Of a stretch of DNA of 64,000 bases, positions 29,210 to 43,400 are shown piece by piece; the first letter of the stretch is position 1, and each line of letters begins with the position of its first letter. The position numbers were made by a program, and so were the translations under genes. This stretch comes from Bathymodiolus brooksi. Its lineage: Eukaryota; Mollusca; Bivalvia; Mytilida; Modiolidae. The notes under the pieces were generated by a model, which saw only the letters and a list, made by a program, of their open reading frames with translations, ran no database searches and was not told the DNA's origin. The stretch is taken from positions 29,788,494 to 29,852,493 of the forward strand of contig OY804575.1 in NCBI GenBank assembly GCA_963680875.1, written 5' to 3'.

Positions 29210-32200
29210 ATTATATACTTGTTTGTCATGTGGTTTTCATCCTATGTGTTTATAAATGTCAAGACTTTCAACCAATGTGATATATACTTCTGTTTGTCAT
29301 GTGGTTTTCACCCTATGTGTTTATAAATGTCAGGACTTTCAACCAATGTGATATATACTTCTGTTTGTCATGTGGTTTTCACTCTATGTGTTTATAAATG
29401 TCAGGGCTTTCAACCAATGTGATATATACTTCTGTTTGTCATGTGGTTTTCACCCTGTGTTTATAAATGTCAGGACTTTCAACCAATGTGATATATACTT
29501 GTTTGTCATGTGGTTTTCACCCTATGTGTTTATAAATGTCAGGACTTTCAACCAATGTGATATATACTTCTGTTTGTCATGTGGTTTTCACTCTATGTGT
29601 TTATAAATGTCAGGACTTTTAACCAATGTGATATGTACTTGTTTGTCATGTGGTATTCACCCTATGTGTTTATAAATGTCAGGACTTTCAACCAATGTGA
29701 TATATACTTCTGTTTGTCATATGGTTTTCACCCTATGTGTTTATAAATGTCAGTACTTTCAACCAATGTGATATATACTTCTGTTTGTCATGTGGTTTTC
29801 ATCCTATGTGTTTATAAATGTCAGGACTTTCAACCAATGTGATATATACTTCTGTTTGTCATGTGGTTTTCACCCTATGTGTTTATAAATGTCAGGACTT
29901 TCAACCAATGTGATATATACTTCTGTTTGTCATGTGGTTTTCACCCTATGTGTTTATAAATGTCAGGACTTTCAACCAATGTGATATATACTTCTGTTTG
30001 TCATGTGGTTTTCACCCTATGTGTTTATAAATGTCAGGACTTTCAACCAATGTGATATATACTTCTGTTTGTCATGTGGTTTTCACCCTGTGTTTATAAA
30101 TGTCAGGACTTTCAACCAATGTGATATATACTTCTGTTTGTCATGTGGTTTTCATCCTATGTGTTTATAAATGTCTGTACTTTCAACCAATGTGATATAT
30201 ACTTCTGTTTATCATGTGGTTTTCACCCTATGTGTTTATAAATGTCAGGACTTTCAACCAATGTGATATATACTTCTGTTTGTCATGTGGTTTTCATCCT
30301 ATGTGTTTATAAATGTCAGGACTTTCAACCAATGTGATATATACTTCTGTTTGTCATGTGGTTTTCATCCTATGTGTTAATAAATGTCAGGACTTTCAAC
30401 CAATGTGATATATACTTCTGTTTGTCATGTGGTTTTCACCCTATGTGTTTATAAATGTCAGGACTTTCAACCAATGTGATATATACTTCTGTTTGTCATG
30501 TGGTTTTCACCCTATGTGTTTATAAATGTCAGGACTTTCAACCAATGTGATATATACTTCTGTTTGTCATGTGGTTTTCACCCTATGTGTTTATAAATGT
30601 CAGGACTTTCAACCAATGTGATATATACTTCTGTTTGTCATGTGGTTTTCACCCTGTGTTTATAAATGTCAGGACTTTCAACCAATGTGATATATACTTC
30701 TGTTTGTCATGTGGTTTTCATCCTATGTGTTTATAAATGTCAGGACTTTCAACCAATGTGATATATACTTCTGTTTGTCATGTGGTTTTCATCCTATGTG
30801 TTTATAAATGTCAGGACTTTCAACCAATGTGATATATACTTCTGTTTGTCATGTGGTTTTCATCCTATGTGTTTATAAATGTCAGGACTTTCAACCAATG
30901 TGATATATACTTCTGTTTGTCATGTGGTTTTCACCCTATGTGTTTATAAATGTCAGGACTTTCAACTAATGTGATATATACTTCTGTTTGTCATGTGGTT
31001 TTCACCCTATGTGTTTATAAATGTCAGGACTTTCAACCAATGTATTATATACTTGTTTGTCATGTGGTTTTCATCCTATGTGTTTATAAATGTCAAGACT
31101 TTCAACCAATGTGATATATACTTCTGTTTGTCATGTGGTTTTCACCCTATGTGTTTATAAATGTCAGGACTTTCAACCAATGTGATATATACTTCTGTTT
31201 GTCATGTGGTTTTCACTCTATGTGTTTATAAATGTCAGGGCTTTCAACCAATGTGATATATACTTCTGTTTGTCATGTGGTTTTCACCCTGTGTTTATAA
31301 ATGTCAGGACTTTCAACCAATGTGATATATACTTGTTTGTCATGTGGTTTTCACCCTATGTGTTTATAAATGTCAGGACTTTCAACCAATGTGATATATA
31401 CTTCTGTTTGTCATGTGGTTTTCACTCTATGTGTTTATAAATGTCAGGACTTTCAACCAATGTGATATATACTTCTGTTTGTCATGTGGTTTTCACCCTG
31501 TGTTTATAAATGTCAGGACTTTCAACCAATGTGATATATACTTGTTTGTCATGTGGTTTTCACCCTATGTGTTTATAAATGTCAGGACTTTCAACCAATG
31601 TGATATATACTTCTGTTTGTCATGTGGTTTTCACTCTATGTGTTTATAAATGTCAGGACTTTTAACCAATGTGATATGTACTTGTTTGTCATGTGGTATT
31701 CACCCTATGTGTTTATAAATGTCAGGACTTTCAACCAATGTGATATATACTTCTGTTTGTCATATGGTTTTCACCCTATGTGTTTATAAATGTCAGTACT
31801 TTCAACCAATGTGATATATACTTCTGTTTGTCATGTGGTTTTCATCCTATGTGTTTATAAATGTCAGGACTTTCAACCAATGTGATATATACTTCTGTTT
31901 GTCATGTGGTTTTCACCCTATGTGTTTATAAATGTCAGGACTTTCAACCAATGTGATATATACTTCTGTTTGTCATGTGGTTTTCACCCTATGTGTTTAT
32001 AAATGTCAGGACTTTCAACCAATGTGATATATACTTCTGTTTGTCATGTGGTTTTCACCCTATGTGTTTATAAATGTCAGGACTTTCAACCAATGTGATA
32101 TATACTTCTGTTTGTCATGTGGTTTTCACCCTGTGTTTATAAATGTCAGGACTTTCAACCAATGTGATATATACTTCTGTTTGTCATGTGGTTTTCATCC

Positions 32201-35200
32201 TATGTGTTTATAAATGTCTGTACTTTCAACCAATGTGATATATACTTCTGTTTATCATGTGGTTTTCACCCTATGTGTTTATAAATGTCAGGACTTTCAA
32301 CCAATGTGATATATACTTCTGTTTGTCATGTGGTTTTCATCCTATGTGTTTATAAATGTCAGGACTTTCAACCAATGTGATATATACTTCTGTTTGTCAT
32401 GTGGATTTCATCCTATGTGTTTATAAATGTCAGGACTTTCAACCAATGTGATATATACTTCTGTTTGTCATGTGGTTTTCACCCTATGTGTTTATAAATG
32501 TCAGGACTTTCAACCAATGTGATATATACTTCTGTTTGTCATGTGGTTTTCACCCTATGTGTTTATAAATGTCAGGACTTTCAACCAATGTGATATATAC
32601 TTCTGTTTGTCATGTGGTTTTCACCCTATGTGTTTATAAATGTCAGGACTTTCAACCAATGTGATATATACTTCTGTTTGTCATGTGGTTTTCACCCTGT
32701 GTTTATAAATGTCAGGACTTTCAACCAATGTGATATATACTTCTGTTTGTCATGTGGTTTTCATCCTATGTGTTTATAAATGTCAGGACTTTCAACCAAT
32801 GTGATATATACTTCTGTTTGTCATGTGGTTTTCATCCTATGTGTTTATAAATGTCAGGACTTTCAACCAATGTGATATATACTTCTGTTTGTCATGTGGT
32901 TTTCATCCTATGTGTTTATAAATGTCAGGACTTTCAACCAATGTGATATATACTTCTGTTTGTCATGTGGTTTTCACCCTATGTGTTTATAAATGTCAGG
33001 ACTTTCAACTAATGTGATATATACTTCTGTTTGTCATGTGGTTTTCACCCTATGTGTTTATAAATGTCAGGACTTTCAACCAATGTATTATATACTTGTT
33101 TGTCATGTGGTTTTCATCCTATGTGTTTATAAATGTCAAGACTTTCAACCAATGTGATATATACTTCTGTTTGTCATGTGGTTTTCACCCTATGTGTTTA
33201 TAAATGTCAGGACTTTCAACCAATGTGATATATACTTCTGTTTGTCATGTGGTTTTCACTCTATGTGTTTATAAATGTCAGGGCTTTCAACCAATGTGAT
33301 ATATACTTCTGTTTGTCATGTGGTTTTCACCCTGTGTTTATAAATGTCAGGACTTTCAACCAATGTGATATATACTTGTTTGTCATGTGGTTTTCACCCT
33401 ATGTGTTTATAAATGTCAGGACTTTCAACCAATGTGATATATACTTCTGTTTGTCATGTGGTTTTCACTCTATGTGTTTATAAATGTCAGGACTTTTAAC
33501 CAATGTGATATGTACTTGTTTGTCATGTGGTATTCACCCTATGTGTTTATAAATGTCAGGACTTTCAACCAATGTGATATATACTTCTGTTTGTCATATG
33601 GTTTTCACCCTATGTGTTTATAAATGTCAGTACTTTCAACCAATGTGATATATACTTCTGTTTGTCATGTGGTTTTCATCCTATGTGTTTATAAATGTCA
33701 GGACTTTCAACCAATGTGATATATACTTCTGTTTGTCATGTGGTTTTCACCCTATGTGTTTATAAATGTCAGGACTTTCAACCAATGTGATATATACTTC
33801 TGTTTGTCATGTGGTTTTCACCCTATGTGTTTATAAATGTCAGGACTTTCAACCAATGTGATATATACTTCTGTTTGTCATGTGGTTTTCACCCTATGTG
33901 TTTATAAATGTCAGGACTTTCAACCAATGTGATATATACTTCTGTTTGTCATGTGGTATTCACCCTGTGTTTATAAATGTCAGGACTTTCAACCAATGTG
34001 ATATATACTTCTGTTTGTCATGTGGTTTTCATCCTATGTGTTTATAAATGTCTGTACTTTCAACCAATGTGATATATACTTCTGTTTATCATGTGGTTTT
34101 CACCCTATGTGTTTATAAATGTCAGGACTTTCAACCAATGTGATATATACTTCTGTTTGTCATGTGGTTTTCATCCTATGTGTTTATAAATGTCAGGACT
34201 TTCAACCAATGTGATATATACTTCTGTTTGTCATGTGGTTTTCATCCTATGTGTTTATAAATGTCAGGACTTTCAACCAATGTGATATATACTTCTGTTT
34301 GTCATGTGGTTTTCACCCTATGTGTTTATAAATGTCAGGACTTTCAACCAATGTGATATATACTTCTGTTTGTCATGTGGTTTTCACCCTATGTGTTTAT
34401 AAATGTCAGGACTTTCAACCAATGTGATATATACTTCTGTTTGTCATGTGGTTTTCACCCTGTGTTTATAAATGTCAGGACTTTCAACCAATGTGATATA
34501 TACTTCTGTTTGTCATGTGGTTTTCATCCTATGTGTTTATAAATGTCAGGACTTTAAACCAATGTGATATATACTTCTGTTTGTCATGTGGTTTTCACTC
34601 TATGTGTTTATAAATGTCAGGACTTTCAACCAATGTGATATATACTTCTGTTTGTCATGTGGTTTTCATCCTATGTGTTTATAAATGTCAGGACTTTCAA
34701 CCAATGTGATATATACTTCTGTTTGTCATGTGGTTTTCATCATGTGTTTATAAATGTCAGGACTTTCAACCAATGTGATATATACTTCTGTTTGTCATGT
34801 GGTTTTCACCCTATGTGTTTATAAATGTCAGGACTTTCAACCAATGTGATATATACTTCTGTTTGTCATGTGGTTTTCATCCTATGTGTTTATAAATGTC
34901 AGGACTTTCAACCAATGTGATATATACTTGTTTGTCATGTGGTTTTCACCCTATGTGTTTATAAATGTCAGTACTTTCAACCAATGTGATATATACTTCT
35001 GTTTGTCATGTGGTTTTCATCCTATGTGTTTATAAATGTCAGGACTTTCAACCAATGTAATATATACTTCTGTTTGTCATGTGGTTTTCATCATGTGTTT
35101 ATAAATGTCAGGACTTTCAACCAATGTGATATATACTTCTGTTTGTCATGTGGTTTTCACCCTATGTGTTTATAAATGTCAGGACTTTCAACCAATGTGA

Positions 35201-36214
35201 TATATACTTCTGTTTGTCATGTGGTTTTCATCCTATGTGTTTATAAATGTCAGGACTTTCAACCAATGTGATATATACTTCTGTTTGTCATGTGGTTTTC
35301 ATCCTATGTGTTTATAAATGTCAGGACTTTCAACCCATGTGATATATACTTGTTTGTCATGTGGTTTTCACCCTATGTGTTTATAAATGTCAGGACTTTC
35401 AACCAATGTGATATATACTTCTGTTTGTCATGTGGTTTTCACCCTATGTGTTTATAAATGTCAGTACTTTCAACCAATGTGATATATACTTCTGTTTGTC
35501 ATGTGGTTTTCATCCTATGTGTTTATAAATGTCAGGACTTTCAACCAATGTGATATCTACTTCTGTTTGTCATGTGGTTTTCATCCTATGTGTTTATAAA
35601 TGTCAGGACTTTCAACCAATGTGATATATACTTCTGTTTGTCATGTGGTTTTCATCCTATGTGTTTATAAATGTCAGGACTTTCAACCAATGTGATATAT
35701 ACTTCTGTTTGTCATGTGGTTTTCATCCTATGTGTTTATAAATGTCAGGACTTTCAACCAATGTGATATATACTTCTGTTTGTCATGTGGTTTTCACCCT
35801 ATGTGTTTATAAATGTCAGGACTTTCAACCAATGTGATATATACTTCTGTTTGTCATGTGGTTTTCCTCCTATGTGTTTATAAATGTCAGGACTTTCAAC
35901 CAATGTGATATATACTTCTGTTTGTCATGTGGTTTTCACCCTATGTGTTTATAAATGTCAGGACTTTCAACCAATGTGATATATACTTCTGTTTGTCATG
36001 TGGTTTTCATCCTATGTGTTTATAAATGTCAGGACTTTCAACCAATGTGATATCTACTTCTGTTTGTCATGTGGCTTTCACCCTATGTGTTTATTAATGT
36101 CAGGACTTTCAACCAATGTGATATATACTTCTGTTTGTCATGTGGTTTTCACCTTATGTGTTTATAAATGTCAGGACTTTCAACCAATGTGATATATACT
36201 TCTGTTTGTCATGT
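29151..36214 (+). repeat. Higher-order block A, copy 2
   Basis: Copy of 15,891-22,954 displaced by 13,260 bp. It is separated from copy 1 by about 6.2 kb of other satellite blocks, so this is not a simple tandem duplication. Its right part also belongs to the 7,476-bp block B, which shows the amplification events are layered. Confidence 0.85.
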
Positions 36215-39200
36215 AGTTTTCATCCTATGTGTTTATAACTGTCAGGACTTTCAACCAATGTGATATCTACTTCTGTTTGTCATGTGGTTTTCACTCTATG
36301 TGTTTATTAATGTCAGGACTTTCAACCAATGTGATATATACTTCTGTTTGTCATGTGGTTTTCACCTTATGTGTTTATAAATGTCAGTACTTTCAACCAA
36401 TGTGATATATACTTCTGTTTGTCGTGGTTTTCATCCTATGTGTTTATAAATGTCAGGACTTTCAACCAATGTGATATATACTTCTGTTTGTCATGTGGTT
36501 TTCACCCTATGTGTTTATTAATGTCAGGACTTTCAACCAATGTGATATATACTTCTGTTTGTCATGTGGTTTTCACCCTATGTGTTTATAAATGTCAGGA
36601 CTTTCAACCAATGTGATATATACTTCTGTTTGTCATGTGGTTTTCACCCTGTGTTTATAAATGTCAGTACTTTCAACCAATGTGATATATACTTCTGTTT
36701 GTCATGTGGTTTTCATCCTATGTGTTTATTAATGTCAGGACTTTCAACCAATGTGATATATACTTCTGTTTGTCATGTGGTTTTCACCCTATGTGTTTAT
36801 AAATGTCAGGACTTTCAACCAATGTGATATATACTTCTGTTTGTCATGTGGTTTTCACCCTATGTGTTTATAAATGTCAGTACTTTCAACCAATGTGATA
36901 TATACTTGTTTGTCATGTGGTTTTCATCCTATGTGTTTATAAATGTCAGGACTTTCAACCAATGTGATATATACTTCTGTTTGTCATGTGGTTTTCACCC
37001 TATGTGTTTATAAATGTCAGGACTTTCAACCAATGTGATATATACTTCTGTTTGTCATGTGGTTTTCACTCTATGTGTTTATAAATGTCAGGGCTTTCAA
37101 CCAATGTGATATATACTTCTGTTTGTCATGTGGTTTTCACCCTGTGTTTATAAATGTCAGGACTTTCAACCAATGTGATATATACTTGTTTGTCATGTGG
37201 TTTTCACCCTATGTGTTTATAAATGTCAGGACTTTCAACCAATGTGATATATACTTCTGTTTGTCATGTGGTTTTCACTCTATGTGTTTATAAATGTCAG
37301 GACTTTTAACCAATGTGATATATACTTGTTTGTCATGTTGTTTTCACCCTATGTGTTTATAAATGTCAGGACTTTCAACCAATGTGATATATACTTCTGT
37401 TTGTCATGTGGTTTTCACCCTATGTGTTTATAAATGTCAGTACTTTCAACCAATGTGATATATACTTCTGTTTGTCATGTGGTTTTCATCCTATGTGTTT
37501 ATTAATGTCAGGACTTTCAACCAATGTGATATATACTTCTGTTTGTTATGTGGTTTTCACCCTATGTGTTTATAAATGTCAGGACTTTCAACCAATGTGA
37601 TATATACTTCTGTTTGTCATGTGGTTTTCACCCTATGTGTTTATAAATGTCAGGACTTTCAACCAATGTGATATATACTTCTGTTTGTCATGTGGTTTTC
37701 ACCCTGTGTTTATAAATGTCAGGACTTTCAACCAATGTGATATATACTTCTGTTTGTCATGTGGTTTTCATCCTATGTGTTTATAAATGTCTGTACTTTC
37801 AACCAATGTGATATATACTTCTGTTTGTCATGTGGTTTTCACCCTATGTGTTTATAAATGTCAGGACTTTCAACCAATGTGATATATACTTCTGTTTGTC
37901 ATGTGGTTTTCATCCTATGTGTTTATAAATGTCAGGACTTTCAACCAATGTGATATATACTTCTGTTTGTCATGTGGTTTTCATCCTATGTGTTTATAAA
38001 TGTCAGGACTTTCAACCAATGTGATATATACTTCTGTTTGTCATGTGGTTTTCACCCTATGTGTTTATAAATGTCAGGACTTTCAACCAATGTGATATAT
38101 ACTTCTGTTTGTCATGTGGTTTTCATCCTATGTGTTTATAAATGTCAGGACTTTAAACCAATGTGATATATACTTCTGTTTGTCATGTGGTTTTCACTCT
38201 ATGTGTTTATAAATGTCAGGACTTTCAACCAATGTGATATATACTTCTGTTTGTCATGTGGTTTTCATCCTATGTGTTTATAAATGTCAGGACTTTCAAC
38301 CAATGTGATATATACTTCTGTTTGTCATGTGGTTTTCATCATGTGTTTATAAATGTCAGGACTTTCAACCAATGTGATATATACTTCTGTTTGTCATGTG
38401 GTTTTCATCCTATGTGTTTATAAATGTCAGGACTTTCAACCAATGTGATATATACTTCTGTTTGTCATGTGGTTTTCACCCTATGTGTTTATAAATGTCA
38501 GGACTTTCAACCAATGTGATATATACTTCTGTTTGTCATGTGGTTTTCATCCTATGTGTTTATAAATGTCAGGACTTTCAACCCATGTGATATATACTTG
38601 TTTGTCATGTGGTTTTCACCCTATGTGTTTATAAATGTCAGGACTTTCAACCAATGTGATATATACTTCTGTTTGTCATGTGGTTTTCACTCTATGTGTT
38701 TATAAATGTCAGGACTTTTAACCAATGTGATATATACTTGTTTGTCATGTTGTTTTCACCCTATGTGTTTATAAATGTCAGGACTTTCAACCAATGTGAT
38801 ATATACTTCTGTTTGTCATGTGGTTTTCACCCTATGTGTTTATAAATGTCAGTACTTTCAACCAATGTGATATATACTTCTGTTTGTCATGTGGTTTTCA
38901 TCCTATGTGTTTATTAATGTCAGGACTTTCAACCAATGTGATATATACTTCTGTTTGTTATGTGGTTTTCACCCTATGTGTTTATAAATGTCAGGACTTT
39001 CAACCAATGTGATATATACTTCTGTTTGTCATGTGGTTTTCACCCTATGTGTTTATAAATGTCAGGACTTTCAACCAATGTGATATATACTTCTGTTTGT
39101 CATGTGGTTTTCACCCTGTGTTTATAAATGTCAGGACTTTCAACCAATGTGATATATACTTCTGTTTGTCATGTGGTTTTCATCCTATGTGTTTATAAAT

Positions 39201-40475
39201 GTCTGTACTTTCAACCAATGTGATATATACTTCTGTTTGTCATGTGGTTTTCACCCTATGTGTTTATAAATGTCAGGACTTTCAACCAATGTGATATATA
39301 CTTCTGTTTGTCATGTGGTTTTCATCCTATGTGTTTATAAATGTCAGGACTTTCAACCAATGTGATATATACTTCTGTTTGTCATGTGGTTTTCATCCTA
39401 TGTGTTTATAAATGTCAGGACTTTCAACCAATGTGATATATACTTCTGTTTGTCATGTGGTTTTCACCCTATGTGTTTATAAATGTCAGGACTTTCAACC
39501 AATGTGATATATACTTCTGTTTGTCATGTGGTTTTCATCCTATGTGTTTATAAATGTCAGGACTTTAAACCAATGTGATATATACTTCTGTTTGTCATGT
39601 GGTTTTCACTCTATGTGTTTATAAATGTCAGGACTTTCAACCAATGTGATATATACTTCTGTTTGTCATGTGGTTTTCATCCTATGTGTTTATAAATGTC
39701 AGGACTTTCAACCAATGTGATATATACTTCTGTTTGTCATGTGGTTTTCACCATGTGTTTATAAATGTCAGGACTTTCAACCAATGTGATATATACTTCT
39801 GTTTGTCATGTGGTTTTCACCCTGTGTTTATAAATGTCAGGACTTTCAACCAATGTGATATATACTTCTGTTTGTCATGTGGTTTTCACCCTATGTGTTT
39901 ATAAATGTCAGGACTTTCAACCAATGTGATATATACTTGTTTGTCATGTGGTTTTCACCCTATGTGTTTATAAATGTCAGGACTTTCAACCAATGTTATA
40001 TATACTTCTGTTTGTCATGTGGTTTTCATCCTATATGTTTATAAATGTCAGGACTTTCAACCAATGTGATATATACTTGTTTGTCATGTGGTTTTCACCC
40101 TATGTGTTTATAAATGTCAGGACTTTCAACCAATGTGATATATACTTCTGTTTGTCATGTGGTTTTCATCCAATGTGTTTATAAATGTCAGGATTTTAAA
40201 CCAATGTGATATATACTTCTGTTTGTCATGTGGTTTTCACCCTATGTGTTTATAAATGTCAGTACTTTCAACCAATGTGATATATACTTCTGTTTGTCAT
40301 GTGGTTTTCATCCTATGTGTTTATAAATGTCAGGACTTTCAACCAATGTGATATATACTTCTGTTTGTCATGTGGTTTTCATCCTATGTGTTTATAAATG
40401 TCAGGACTTTAAACCAATGTGATATATACTTCTGTTTGTCATGTGGTTTTCACCCTATGTGTTTATAAATGTCAG
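32936..40475 (+). repeat. Higher-order block B, copy 1 (tandem, shift 7,476 bp)
   Basis: Copied directly downstream at 40,412-47,951; the two copies overlap by about one monomer, as expected of an unequal exchange. The offset of 7,476 bp (106 monomers, 25 short) is constant at AACTAATG (33,006/40,482), the short-unit clusters at 37,057/44,533 and 37,406/44,882, and CACCATGTG near 39.75/47.23 kb. Visible differences are A/T at 33,958/41,434 and C/A at 36,459/43,935. Inside each copy a 1,412-bp (20-monomer) sub-duplication occurs at 37,406/38,818 and 44,882/46,294. Confidence 0.87.
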
Positions 40476-43400
40476 GACTTTCAACTAATGTGATATATAC
40501 TTCTGTTTGTCATGTGGTTTTCACCCTATGTGTTTATAAATGTCAGGACTTTCAACCAATGTATTATATACTTGTTTGTCATGTGGTTTTCATCCTATGT
40601 GTTTATAAATGTCAAGACTTTCAACCAATGTGATATATACTTCTGTTTGTCATGTGGTTTTCACCCTATGTGTTTATAAATGTCAGGACTTTCAACCAAT
40701 GTGATATATACTTCTGTTTGTCATGTGGTTTTCACTCTATGTGTTTATAAATGTCAGGGCTTTCAACCAATGTGATATATACTTCTGTTTGTCATGTGGT
40801 TTTCACCCTGTGTTTATAAATGTCAGGACTTTCAACCAATGTGATATATACTTGTTTGTCATGTGGTTTTCACCCTATGTGTTTATAAATGTCAGGACTT
40901 TCAACCAATGTGATATATACTTCTGTTTGTCATGTGGTTTTCACTCTATGTGTTTATAAATGTCAGGACTTTTAACCAATGTGATATGTACTTGTTTGTC
41001 ATGTGGTATTCACCCTATGTGTTTATAAATGTCAGGACTTTCAACCAATGTGATATATACTTCTGTTTGTCATATGGTTTTCACCCTATGTGTTTATAAA
41101 TGTCAGTACTTTCAACCAATGTGATATATACTTCTGTTTGTCATGTGGTTTTCATCCTATGTGTTTATAAATGTCAGGACTTTCAACCAATGTGATATAT
41201 ACTTCTGTTTGTCATGTGGTTTTCACCCTATGTGTTTATAAATGTCAGGACTTTCAACCAATGTGATATATACTTCTGTTTGTCATGTGGTTTTCACCCT
41301 ATGTGTTTATAAATGTCAGGACTTTCAACCAATGTGATATATACTTCTGTTTGTCATGTGGTTTTCACCCTATGTGTTTATAAATGTCAGGACTTTCAAC
41401 CAATGTGATATATACTTCTGTTTGTCATGTGGTTTTCACCCTGTGTTTATAAATGTCAGGACTTTCAACCAATGTGATATATACTTCTGTTTGTCATGTG
41501 GTTTTCATCCTATGTGTTTATAAATGTCTGTACTTTCAACCAATGTGATATATACTTCTGTTTATCATGTGGTTTTCACCCTATGTGTTTATAAATGTCA
41601 GGACTTTCAACCAATGTGATATATACTTCTGTTTGTCATGTGGTTTTCATCCTATGTGTTTATAAATGTCAGGACTTTCAACCAATGTGATATATACTTC
41701 TGTTTGTCATGTGGTTTTCATCCTATGTGTTTATAAATGTCAGGACTTTCAACCAATGTGATATATACTTCTGTTTGTCATGTGGTTTTCACCCTATGTG
41801 TTTATAAATGTCAGGACTTTCAACCAATGTGATATATACTTCTGTTTGTCATGTGGTTTTCACCCTATGTGTTTATAAATGTCAGGACTTTCAACCAATG
41901 TGATATATACTTCTGTTTGTCATGTGGTTTTCACCCTGTGTTTATAAATGTCAGGACTTTCAACCAATGTGATATATACTTCTGTTTGTCATGTGGTTTT
42001 CATCCTATGTGTTTATAAATGTCAGGACTTTAAACCAATGTGATATATACTTCTGTTTGTCATGTGGTTTTCACTCTATGTGTTTATAAATGTCAGGACT
42101 TTCAACCAATGTGATATATACTTCTGTTTGTCATGTGGTTTTCATCCTATGTGTTTATAAATGTCAGGACTTTCAACCAATGTGATATATACTTCTGTTT
42201 GTCATGTGGTTTTCATCATGTGTTTATAAATGTCAGGACTTTCAACCAATGTGATATATACTTCTGTTTGTCATGTGGTTTTCACCCTATGTGTTTATAA
42301 ATGTCAGGACTTTCAACCAATGTGATATATACTTCTGTTTGTCATGTGGTTTTCATCCTATGTGTTTATAAATGTCAGGACTTTCAACCAATGTGATATA
42401 TACTTGTTTGTCATGTGGTTTTCACCCTATGTGTTTATAAATGTCAGTACTTTCAACCAATGTGATATATACTTCTGTTTGTCATGTGGTTTTCATCCTA
42501 TGTGTTTATAAATGTCAGGACTTTCAACCAATGTAATATATACTTCTGTTTGTCATGTGGTTTTCATCATGTGTTTATAAATGTCAGGACTTTCAACCAA
42601 TGTGATATATACTTCTGTTTGTCATGTGGTTTTCACCCTATGTGTTTATAAATGTCAGGACTTTCAACCAATGTGATATATACTTCTGTTTGTCATGTGG
42701 TTTTCATCCTATGTGTTTATAAATGTCAGGACTTTCAACCAATGTGATATATACTTCTGTTTGTCATGTGGTTTTCATCCTATGTGTTTATAAATGTCAG
42801 GACTTTCAACCCATGTGATATATACTTGTTTGTCATGTGGTTTTCACCCTATGTGTTTATAAATGTCAGGACTTTCAACCAATGTGATATATACTTCTGT
42901 TTGTCATGTGGTTTTCACCCTATGTGTTTATAAATGTCAGTACTTTCAACCAATGTGATATATACTTCTGTTTGTCATGTGGTTTTCATCCTATGTGTTT
43001 ATAAATGTCAGGACTTTCAACCAATGTGATATCTACTTCTGTTTGTCATGTGGTTTTCATCCTATGTGTTTATAAATGTCAGGACTTTCAACCAATGTGA
43101 TATATACTTCTGTTTGTCATGTGGTTTTCATCCTATGTGTTTATAAATGTCAGGACTTTCAACCAATGTGATATATACTTCTGTTTGTCATGTGGTTTTC
43201 ATCCTATGTGTTTATAAATGTCAGGACTTTCAACCAATGTGATATATACTTCTGTTTGTCATGTGGTTTTCACCCTATGTGTTTATAAATGTCAGGACTT
43301 TCAACCAATGTGATATATACTTCTGTTTGTCATGTGGTTTTCCTCCTATGTGTTTATAAATGTCAGGACTTTCAACCAATGTGATATATACTTCTGTTTG

